From an uncultured Prevotellaceae bacterium (GTDB taxonomy: Bacteria > Bacteroidota > Bacteroidia > Bacteroidales > Bacteroidaceae), in the NCBI GenBank assembly GCA_946540735.1, contig CAMNIN010000008.1, positions 30,063-94,062 on the forward strand: a stretch of 64,000 nt of DNA, written 5' to 3'. Numbering within the stretch: position 1 is the first letter of the stretch; each line of letters starts with the position of its first letter. Both the position numbers and the translations under genes were made by a program. This document shows, piece by piece, positions 46,401 through 55,073 of this stretch. Below the pieces are notes generated by a model. It searched no databases, had not been told where the DNA came from, and saw nothing but the letters and a program-made list of their open reading frames with translations.

Positions 46401-49192
46401 TGAAGTGTGGGATCTGTGGAGATACGCAGGATGTCGGCATTGACAGCCGGTGTCTTGGCGACAGCGTCCACAAACTGCTCTGCAAGTTCCATGCCCATCG
46501 GATCTTCAGGGAAGGTGATGCTGTTGATGCGTGAGAGTTCTTTGATGGCGGCACGGGCATTGGGAGCCAATTTGCCATTCTGCTCTATGAAGGCGGCCGA
46601 CTTTTGCTGTGCCTCATACGACGGGTCAAGAATCAACAGTCCGAAGAGAGGATGCTTATGGGGCTGACCTGTAATGCTGAACACTGCTCCCAATTCCTGG
46701 ATGAGGTTCACCGTGCTGGTGATGCGTTGCGCGTCGATACCCTCCAGGAATTTCTCAGTCGGAGTGATGGCATCACCAGTTCCGAGTGCCGTATAGCGTG
46801 AGATATAGTCGTAGAGTGACAGACCGGAGGATTGCTTCTCATGCAACAGCGTCACATAGCGGATCAGTTTTTGTCGCTGGCCGAAGAGTTCGTCAGACTC
46901 CCGCTCATATTCTTCCGGAGTCTTGATCCGGGTGATGTCGAGAGCACTCTGCAACTGCGTCAGAAGATGCGACTTCGTCATTTTATTGGAATGCATTTCC
47001 AGGCAGAATGGGTCGAGGCCGATTTTCTTCAGACGTTTCTGCACCACCTCCAGGGCAGCCATCTTCTCAGCCACGAAGAGCACGCGCCGTCCATGGTAGA
47101 GAGCATTGGAAATCATATTGGTGATGGTCTGGCTCTTGCCGGTACCCGGAGGTCCGTAGAGGATGAAGCTGCGGCCTTCGCCCGATTCGATCACGGCTTC
47201 CAACTGCGAGGAGTCTACATCCACGGGTATGGCGTAGTTGCCTGGCTTCACCTCTTTGTCTACTTGCCGTGTGTTGGTGGTCGAAGGCTCAGGTATGTTG
47301 ACCAGCCGTTTCTGGATAAGGCTCTCCACCACGGGGTTCTCACGTAGTTTGTCAGCATTGTTATGGATGTCGTTCCACATCACGAATTTGCTGAACGAGA
47401 AGAGTCCGAGGAGACTCTCCTCCACCACATCCCAGTGGGCGTGATTCTTGATGCAGGCCCTCACAATGGAGAACACCTGCCGCACGTCGGCACCTGAGTC
47501 GTCGAGAGGCAGTGTCGATGCTGCGCTCAAGTTGACATCATATTGCTGGATCATCATTTCCACAAGCGTGGTGTTGAAGGTGATGTCTTCCTCCCTCATG
47601 CGCAAGATGTAGTTGTTGCCACTTTTCTTCACGATGTCGACGGGTTCCAGCAGCAGGGGGGCATAGCGGGGCTTGATGCTCTTGTCGGTCTCATACCACT
47701 TCAGAAGGCCGAGCACGAGGAAGAGGGTGTTGGCTCCGTTCTCCTCAAGGGCGGTGCGTGAGGACCTGTAAAGTACTTTCAGGGCAGTGCCCAGTTCGTC
47801 TTCCGGACAGAAGGAGTAAATCTGGTTGTGCTTGATACCTTCCACCACCAATTTCTCCATCTGCTCGCGGTAGGCCCTGGAATTGTAGATGCCCGTCTCG
47901 TCGGGTGTGGCTTTGGCGTCGAGGGGGTAGGGGAGAATCTTGAAGTCTTTCTTGGCTTGGAGAAGGTCTTCGAGTTCATCGAGACTGAACGACACGAAGG
48001 GGACGACCCGCTTGCCCAACCGCATGTTGAGCAGGTTGTTGCGAAGCGAGAAATCGAGCAGTTTCCGTTCCCATATCTGCATGCGCGTCAGGTGGCGGTC
48101 CTCCAAGGAGTTGAGGTCGTATTGATGAAGCTCACGCACATTCTTGGTAGCATGGTCGAGTTCGAGTCCTTGCAGATTGGTGGTGCCATCGGTCTCGACG
48201 GGCAGTGGGCGGATGTTGTAGGCACGGCATCGCTTGATGTCGATGGCCATGATGAATAGCTCAGGATGAAGGTGTATGAGGTCTTCGGCCTTGGTCACGG
48301 CTTCCTCAAACGACACCTTCTTTTGTGTGATCTGTGTGGTCTCCACCACCACCAGTTCGTTGATGCCGTCGGCAGTGGCTTTGGAGAGGAAACTCACGTC
48401 GTCGCAGATCAGTTGGGGATAGTAGTGGTCTTCCAGCCAGCATCCCACGAAGGCATGCCCTCTGAAGATGATGATCATGGTATTCAGGCCGATGCTCTCC
48501 AGGCACGAGGCAAAGGCCAGCGACAGGTCGAAGCAGGTGCCTTGTTTCTCGGCAAGCACCTGGTCGGTCAGGCGGATGCGCTGACCATTCTCCTCAAAAC
48601 TCGGGGGTGGGGTGATGTAGACGATACCTTGCTCACGGAAAGCCTCGTAGACAGCAGCCACCTGAGCACGCACGCGATTGGGGTCCTGGGTCTGGTATTC
48701 GTCGAGTGCGGAGTCTTTTGTGAGTCTTTCGAGTTGGCGGGCCACTTCGAGTCTCACCTCTGCCAGGCCAGAGGCGTTGGGCGTGACGAAGCAGGCTGTG
48801 ATCTCGGGCATCAGATTCGCGCCGGCCCACTGGTCAAAGGGCATGATGTGGAGAGGGTAGGACTGGCTGAGCACCTCTTGCTCGCCGATCTGCACCTTCA
48901 GGGTGAACTCGGTATCCACGCCTTCCGTCACTTTGCGGAGCTTTTCGATATCCGGTTGGATGGAAAGGTCGCTCAATGCGACCATCTGCCCATGAGGAAT
49001 CAGGTCGATACGGCACTCTGAATTGGAGAGAAACTCTCCACTGAGGCTGACCTTGACGCCACGCCAGTCTTCTTCATCGTCATTGGTGAGCTCACAGGTG
49101 TTGAGAAGCTTCTCGCCACAGGTAGTGATGGCATAGTTGACGCTCGGAAGATATTCGATGCGGATATTCTCCGGCCCGAGATGTTCTTTCAT
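43403..49192 (-). CDS. DUF4011 / SF1 helicase / Vsr-like endonuclease / DUF3320 protein with N-terminal transglutaminase-like domain
   Basis: [35 protein letters not shown] (transglutaminase-like); [22 protein letters not shown] (DUF4011); [17 protein letters not shown] and VFDEASQM (Walker A/B); [50 protein letters not shown] (Vsr-like). Confidence 0.87.
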   Translation of the reverse strand: [1929 protein letters not shown]

Positions 49193-49231
49193 AAATTAGG
49201 ATGTGTTTTGACGATTTTCTTCTTTGCCTTC

Positions 49232-50011
49232 TTAATAAGAAGCAGAGCAGGGAATGCCAGCTTCTTGCACCATCTTGCAGATGCGGTCAAGATCCTCATG
49301 GCTGGCTTTGAGCAGGCGTGGGTCGGGGGTCTCACGGTCCACGGTGTAGATCATCACTTCGCGCGGGCGAATCCGCTGGAGCGCCTTTATCCAAGGCAGC
49401 ACGTAGCGGTCGCTGGTGTTGTCGGTGTCGCCGGCATCGATGATGCCTTTCAGAAACATGGTCTGCACAACCACATGTCCGTTGAACTTCTCCATGTCTT
49501 GCACGATGTCGTCCACGTTGTAGCGGCTGCTCGCGGGGCGGTCGACCATACGGATGTAGTCGATGTCGACAGTGTCGAGTTTCAGGATATTGTTGTCCAC
49601 ACGCATCAGAGCCGCCCGCACTTCCGGTCGGTGGATGAACGTGGAATTGCTCAGCACCGACACCTTGGCCGAGGGAGCGTATTCGTCACGCAGCCGGATT
49701 GTGTCGTCGATGATGCCGGGGAAGTCGGGGTGAGCGGTAGGCTCTCCGTTTCCGGCAAATGTCAGCACGTCAGGCTGTTGTCCGGATTCTCTCATCTCCG
49801 AGAGTTTCTCACGCAATCGCAGGGCCACTTCCTCGCGGCTCGGTCGCCGCTGTTGAGGACGATGGTCTGCATTGAAGCCGCATTCACAGTAGATGCAGTC
49901 GAAGCTGCATAATTTCCCGTCTCCTGGCTGGAGGTTGATGCCAAGAGAGATGCCCAGGCGGCGGCTGTGCACCGGGCCGAAAATGGGTGATGGATAGATG
50001 ATGGTGCTCAT
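49232..50011 (-). CDS. Radical SAM protein
   Basis: CSFDCIYCECG cluster motif; FAGNGEPTAHPDF. Confidence 0.92.
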   Translation of the reverse strand: MSTIIYPSPIFGPVHSRRLGISLGINLQPGDGKLCSFDCIYCECGFNADHRPQQRRPSREEVALRLREKLSEMRESGQQPDVLTFAGNGEPTAHPDFPGIIDDTIRLRDEYAPSAKVSVLSNSTFIHRPEVRAALMRVDNNILKLDTVDIDYIRMVDRPASSRYNVDDIVQDMEKFNGHVVVQTMFLKGIIDAGDTDNTSDRYVLPWIKALQRIRPREVMIYTVDRETPDPRLLKASHEDLDRICKMVQEAGIPCSASY

Positions 50012-50089
50012 TCATCGCAAAGGTAGTCATTTTTTTTACTATATTGCGTTAATAGTCGTTAAAGTGTTGCCGTGACACGGAAATTTTAG

Positions 50090-50097
50090 TAATTTTG
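50090..50097 (+). promoter_or_regulatory. -7 element TAatTTTG upstream of ftsX
   Basis: TAnnTTTG match. Confidence 0.5.
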
Positions 50098-50127
50098 CAC
50101 CAAATTTGGTGTATTATAGCCTAAAGA

Positions 50128-51006
50128 ATGGGAAATAAGAAGAATAAAAGCCGCGGCCGCCAAGGTTTGCAGGTCTTTACTTTGTGTGTGAGCACCTCAA
50201 TGGTGCTGATTTTATTGGGAATGGTTGTTTTCACGGTATTCACCGCGAGAAATCTGTCGGCTCATATGAAGGAGAACTTGACGGTCACGATGCTCCTCGG
50301 CGAGGATATCACTGACCCTGAAGCCCAGCAGTTGTGCGACAATCTCGCCACCAAGCCGTATATTTACTCCATGGAGTATATCAGCAAGGAGCAGGTGCTC
50401 GAAGAGCAGAAGAAGGAGCTGGGCACAGACCCCTCTGAGTTTGCGGGCATGAATCCTTTCGTCTCCTCGGTGGAGTTTCAGTTGAATGCCGACTATGCCA
50501 ACAATGACTCTTTGAAATGGATCTCAGAGGAACTGACCAAACTGCCCAACGTGACGGAGATCAGGTATCCTGAAGACCTGATCGAGAGCATCAACAAGAC
50601 GTTGCAGAAGATCAGCCTCGTGCTCCTTGTCCTGGCCGCCTTGCTGCTGGTGGTGTCGTTCGTCCTCATCAACAATACGGTGAAACTGGGCATCTATGCC
50701 CGGAGGTTCAATATCCACACCATGAAGTTGGTGGGTGCCTCTTGGGGATTCATCCGCAAGCCGTTTCTCAGGCAGGCCATCACCCTCGGACTCGTCGCTG
50801 GTATCCTGGCGAATATCGTCCTTGCTGTCGGCGTCTACCTGCTTTATCAGTATCAGCCTGATGTGATGGAAGTCATCACATGGGAAGTGATGGTCATCAC
50901 CGGGCTCACCGTCCTGCTGTTCGGCATCATCATCACCACCTTCTGCTCCTGGCTTTCGGTCAATGACTTCCTGAAGATGAAGGCAGGCGAACTGTATAAG
51001 ATTTAA
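50128..51006 (+). CDS. ftsX: Cell division protein FtsX
   Basis: Four TM architecture; LTVTMLLGEDITDPEAQQL, YISKEQVLEE; gene order with DUF3098, uppP, truB. Confidence 0.92.
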   Translation: MGNKKNKSRGRQGLQVFTLCVSTSMVLILLGMVVFTVFTARNLSAHMKENLTVTMLLGEDITDPEAQQLCDNLATKPYIYSMEYISKEQVLEEQKKELGTDPSEFAGMNPFVSSVEFQLNADYANNDSLKWISEELTKLPNVTEIRYPEDLIESINKTLQKISLVLLVLAALLLVVSFVLINNTVKLGIYARRFNIHTMKLVGASWGFIRKPFLRQAITLGLVAGILANIVLAVGVYLLYQYQPDVMEVITWEVMVITGLTVLLFGIIITTFCSWLSVNDFLKMKAGELYKI

Positions 51007-51035
51007 TTATAAATTTTCTTTACAAATTCTTTTTT

Positions 51036-51281
51036 ATGGATAAGAGAAATCTGGCGTTTGGTCGTGCTAATTTCATTTTGCTGTCGATCGGTATGTTTGT
51101 GGTCGTGTTGGGTTTTATCCTCATGAGCGGCCCCGGCTCCGACGAGACGGCTTTCAATCCCGATATTTTCAGTGCAATGAGGATCAAGGTGGCCCCCGTG
51201 GTCTGTTTCATCGGTTTTGTGTCGATGATCTACGCCATCATCTATCGTGCTAAGGACAAGGAGGGAGAGAACGAGAAATGA
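51036..51281 (+). CDS. DUF3098-like membrane protein
   Basis: AFGRANFILLSIGMFVVVLGFILMSGPGSDETAFNPDIFSAMRIKVAPVVC. Confidence 0.92.
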   Translation: MDKRNLAFGRANFILLSIGMFVVVLGFILMSGPGSDETAFNPDIFSAMRIKVAPVVCFIGFVSMIYAIIYRAKDKEGENEK

Positions 51282-52135
51282 CCTGGCTGGAAACAATTAT
51301 CATCTCCGTGGTGGAGGGTCTGACGGAGTTTCTCCCGGTCTCTTCCACGGGTCACATGATCATCACTCAGAATTTACTGGGCATCCCTCAGGGCGACCCT
51401 TTTGTCCATGCCTTCACTTTCATCATCCAGTTTGGTGCCATCCTCTCGGTTGTGTGCCTCTATTGGAAGCGGTTTTTCCAGCTTAATCACGCACCGGCAC
51501 CTGCCGGGAGCAATGCTTTCCAGAAGTTCATTCATCGGTTCCGGTTCTACTGGCTCCTGTTCATCGGTGTGCTGCCGGCCGTGATAATCGGTCTTCTGGC
51601 CAAGAAATCGGGCTTGCTCGACTGGTTGCTCGACAGTGTGGAGGTGGTGGCAGCCATGCTTGTGCTTGGTGGCATTTTCATGCTTTACTGCGACAAGTGG
51701 TTCAACAAAGGCGATGACCGCACGGAGATTGATGAGCCGAAGGCATTCAAGATCGGTCTCTACCAGTGCATTTCGGTCATCCCCGGTGTTTCGCGCTCTA
51801 TGGCCACCATCGTGGGTGGTATGACCCAGCATCTCTCCCGCAAGAAAGCCGCTGAGTTCTCTTTCTTCCTGGCAGTACCCACGATGGCGGGTGCCACCCT
51901 GCTCGATTTGCTCGACCTGTTTAAAGAGGAGACCTCATGGGCCACCTCCCACAATATAGCCATGCTCATCTTGGGATGTGTGGTGGCTTTTATCGTGGCC
52001 TTGCTGGCCATGAAGTGGTTTGTGGCCTTCCTCACCAAATATGGTTTCAAGGCATTTGGCGTTTATCGGATCATCGTGGGCGGCATCATCATCGTCTTGC
52101 TGCTCACAGGTCATTCTCTCGCAATGGTGGATTGA
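51278..52135 (+). CDS. uppP: Undecaprenyl-diphosphatase
   Basis: VVEGLTEFLPVSSTGHMII; SVIPGVSRSMATI. Confidence 0.97.
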   Translation: MTWLETIIISVVEGLTEFLPVSSTGHMIITQNLLGIPQGDPFVHAFTFIIQFGAILSVVCLYWKRFFQLNHAPAPAGSNAFQKFIHRFRFYWLLFIGVLPAVIIGLLAKKSGLLDWLLDSVEVVAAMLVLGGIFMLYCDKWFNKGDDRTEIDEPKAFKIGLYQCISVIPGVSRSMATIVGGMTQHLSRKKAAEFSFFLAVPTMAGATLLDLLDLFKEETSWATSHNIAMLILGCVVAFIVALLAMKWFVAFLTKYGFKAFGVYRIIVGGIIIVLLLTGHSLAMVD

Positions 52136-52851
52136 TGGAACAGGGGCTCAAATTGGATCTATTCAAAGAAGGGGTGGTTATCCCCATCGACAAACCCTAT
52201 CGGATGTCGAGTTTCGGTGCCCTGGCTCACGTCAGATACCTGATCTCACGCCGGCTCGGTGTGAAGCGGGTGAAGATAGGGCATGCAGGCACGCTCGACC
52301 CGTTGGCAACGGGTGTGTTGCTGCTTTGCACAGGCAAGGCTACCAAGAACATCGACCAGTTGCAGGCCTCGACGAAGGAGTATGTGGCCGGACTGCAGCT
52401 CGGGGCGACGACTGCCAGCTTCGACCGTGAGCACACCGTGAATTTCACCTATCCCACCAAACACATCGACCGTCAGCTGATCTTCGACACGCTCAAGCAG
52501 TTTGTAGGTGATATCATGCAGGTGCCGCCTGAGTTCTCGGCCTGTAAGGTGGATGGCAAGAGAGCATATCTCCTCATGCGAAAGGGTAAGGATGTGCAGC
52601 TGAAAGCCAAACCGCTCCATATCGACGAGATCCAACTGCTCGATTTCTGCCCTGAGCAGATGACGCTCTCCATCCGCGTGGTATGCGGGAAAGGCACTTA
52701 TATCAGGGCTTTGGCCCGTGATATCGGTGAGGCTCTTGGAAGTGGCGCCTTCCTTACCTCGCTGCGCCGCACCAGGGTGGGAGAGTATCGTGTCGAGGAT
52801 GCAGTCGCTTTTGATGATTTTCCCCGATGGCTCGATGAGTTCATGGGATGA
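52135..52851 (+). CDS. truB: tRNA pseudouridine(55) synthase
   Basis: IPIDKPYRMSSFGALAHVR..KIGHAGTLDPLATGVLLLCTGKATK; start overlaps uppP stop (TGATG). Confidence 0.95.
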   Translation: MEQGLKLDLFKEGVVIPIDKPYRMSSFGALAHVRYLISRRLGVKRVKIGHAGTLDPLATGVLLLCTGKATKNIDQLQASTKEYVAGLQLGATTASFDREHTVNFTYPTKHIDRQLIFDTLKQFVGDIMQVPPEFSACKVDGKRAYLLMRKGKDVQLKAKPLHIDEIQLLDFCPEQMTLSIRVVCGKGTYIRALARDIGEALGSGAFLTSLRRTRVGEYRVEDAVAFDDFPRWLDEFMG

Positions 52852-52885
52852 TATAAAGAGGTTTTATAATAAGGAGTCAATATAG

Positions 52886-54070
52886 ATGAAACTATCTCAA
52901 TTCAAATTCAAACTCCCCGAGGAGCAAATCGCATTGTATCCGTCGTACAACCGCGACGATTGCCGGATGATGGTCGTTCACAGGAAGTCCAACCGCATCG
53001 ATATGTACAGGACGGATGAGAATGGTGAACCGCTCAAAAATGAGGACGGGACACCGCAGTTCATCGAGTTCCGGCATCTGATAGAGTATTTCGACGAGGG
53101 TGATGTCTTTGTGTTCAACGACACAAAGGTGTTTCCTGCCCGTTTGTATGGCACCAAGGAGAAGACGGATGCCAAGATCGAGGTTTTTCTCTTGCGTGAG
53201 CTCAACGAGAATCTCCGCCTGTGGGATGTGCTTGTCGAACCGGCAAGGAAAATACGCATCGGCAACAAACTGTTTTTCGACGACAGCAGCACGATGGTGG
53301 CCGAGGTCATCGACAATACGACCAGCCGCGGGCGTACGCTGAGATTCCTCTACGACTGTCCTCACGACAAATTCAAGAAAGAGCTTTTCGCCCTTGGGTC
53401 GGCTCCACTGCCCCGGTATATCATCGACCATGAGTCGGAACAAGAAGTGCCCGACGAGAAGAATCCCGGAGCCACCAAGATGGTACGTGTCAAGGACCGT
53501 CCTGTGAGACCAGAGGATATGGAGGATTTCCAGTGTATCTATGCCAAGAACGAGGGGGCTGTCACGGCACCCGCCTCAGGACTCCATTTCAGTCGTGAGC
53601 TGATGAAGAGGATGGAGATCAAGGGCATCGATTTCGCCTTCATCACCCTCCATTGCGCCCTGGGTTGCTTCCACAATATCGAGGTGGAGGACCTGACCAA
53701 GCATAAGATGGACTCCGAGCAGATGTTTGTCGAGAAGGAAGCTTGCGATACGGTGAACAAAGCCAAGGTCATGGGCAAGCATATCTGTGCAGTGGGCACC
53801 AGTGTCATCAAGGCCACTGAGACCGCCGTGGGCACCGACGGACAACTTAAGGAGTATGAAGGTTGGACCAACAAGTTCATCTTCCCACCTTATGAGTTTG
53901 GCCTGGCCGACTCCATGGTCTGCAATTTCTATCACCCCTTGTCTACTTTGCTCATGTCGGCATGCGCCTTTGGCGGTTACGACTTGGTGATGCAAGCCTA
54001 CCAGATGGCACTCGACAATGGATACCGTTTCGGATGTTTCGGTGATGCCATGCTGATTCTCGATGACTGA
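52886..54070 (+). CDS. queA: S-adenosylmethionine:tRNA ribosyltransferase-isomerase-like protein
   Basis: MKLSQFKFKLPEEQIALYP, VFVFNDTKVFPARLYG, GAVTAPASGLHF, FIFPPYEF. Confidence 0.9.
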   Translation: MKLSQFKFKLPEEQIALYPSYNRDDCRMMVVHRKSNRIDMYRTDENGEPLKNEDGTPQFIEFRHLIEYFDEGDVFVFNDTKVFPARLYGTKEKTDAKIEVFLLRELNENLRLWDVLVEPARKIRIGNKLFFDDSSTMVAEVIDNTTSRGRTLRFLYDCPHDKFKKELFALGSAPLPRYIIDHESEQEVPDEKNPGATKMVRVKDRPVRPEDMEDFQCIYAKNEGAVTAPASGLHFSRELMKRMEIKGIDFAFITLHCALGCFHNIEVEDLTKHKMDSEQMFVEKEACDTVNKAKVMGKHICAVGTSVIKATETAVGTDGQLKEYEGWTNKFIFPPYEFGLADSMVCNFYHPLSTLLMSACAFGGYDLVMQAYQMALDNGYRFGCFGDAMLILDD

Positions 54071-54479
54071 TTCACACCTTGTGTATCTGGCTCTCGGATC
54101 CAATCTGGGCGACAGCGCAGGACATATCCGTGAGGCCATACGTAAAATCAATGAGCTGATTGGCGACGTCGTGCGCCAGTCAGCTCTTCTGGTGTCTGAT
54201 CCCTGGGGATTTGAGTCAGAGCACCGCTTCGTCAATGCGGTGGTGGCGTGCCGCACCACCTTGTCGCCGATGCGGTTGCTGCATGCCACCCAAGGGATAG
54301 AAAAAGAGATGGGCCGCACGGAGAAGACCGTCGGCCGGCAGTATCACGACCGCATCATCGATATCGACATCCTCCTCTATGATGATCTCCATATCGATTA
54401 TCCCGGTCTCAAGATTCCCCATCCGCTGATGCAGCAGCGCGACTTTGTCATGATCCCCCTCCGTGAGGTAATGGAGTGA
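54063..54479 (+). CDS. folK: 2-amino-4-hydroxy-6-hydroxymethyldihydropteridine diphosphokinase
   Basis: YLALGSNLGDSAGHI, DPWGFESEHRFVNAVV, RQYHDRIIDIDILLYDD, PHPLMQQRDFVMIPL. Confidence 0.93.
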   Translation: MTDSHLVYLALGSNLGDSAGHIREAIRKINELIGDVVRQSALLVSDPWGFESEHRFVNAVVACRTTLSPMRLLHATQGIEKEMGRTEKTVGRQYHDRIIDIDILLYDDLHIDYPGLKIPHPLMQQRDFVMIPLREVME

Positions 54480-54495
54480 CGTGAATTTGTGCAAC

Positions 54496-54531
54496 AAAAA
54501 ACTCCACACGGCACATCGTGCCAGTGTGGAG
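54496..54531 (-). terminator. Intrinsic terminator of rpsO
   Basis: Minus strand: CTCCACAC-T-GGCAC-GAT-GTGCC-GTGTGGAG then TTTTTTG. Confidence 0.8.
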
Positions 54532-54556
54532 CCAAGATCTTTTGCTCTGCAGGTGA

Positions 54557-54826
54557 TTATCTGCGCAGGCCCAGTGCCTTCACGATGGCACGGTAGCGCT
54601 CGATGTCGCGGTCGTACAGATAATTGAGCAGGGCACGGCGTTTTCCTACCAACTGGGTCAGTGACCGTGCGGTAGTATAATCTTTACGGTTCTTCTTCAA
54701 ATGTTCCGTCAAATGGGATATACGGTATGAGAACAATGCTATCTGGCTCTCAGCGGAACCAGTATCAGAGTTAGACTTTCCGTATTTTCCAAAGATCTCT
54801 GCTTTTTTTGCCTTGTCTAAATACAT
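54557..54826 (-). CDS. rpsO: 30S ribosomal protein S15
   Basis: [51 protein letters not shown]; 89 aa from internal Met. Confidence 0.98.
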   Translation of the reverse strand: MYLDKAKKAEIFGKYGKSNSDTGSAESQIALFSYRISHLTEHLKKNRKDYTTARSLTQLVGKRRALLNYLYDRDIERYRAIVKALGLRR

Positions 54827-54991
54827 CTTGTTTGGGTTAAATTGAAATAAAAAATCATGTTGCATCGAAATGCGGGTGCAAAATTACTAATTTTCTGGGA
54901 TATGGCAAATTTTTTTTGCCTTTTTTGCCGTAACTTTTTCAAGGTCAATGAAAATCTCCGCCATTTCTTTCGTCACGTCTATTATTATTCG

Positions 54992-54999
54992 TACCTTTG
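54992..54999 (+). promoter_or_regulatory. -7 element TAccTTTG upstream of typA
   Basis: TAnnTTTG match. Confidence 0.55.
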
Positions 55000-55073
55000 C
55001 AGCTGAAAATAAGCAGGACGCCTTGATCAGCCTGCTTTGAGGTAATGAAGTATTTTTTTAAGGTAAAATAGCA

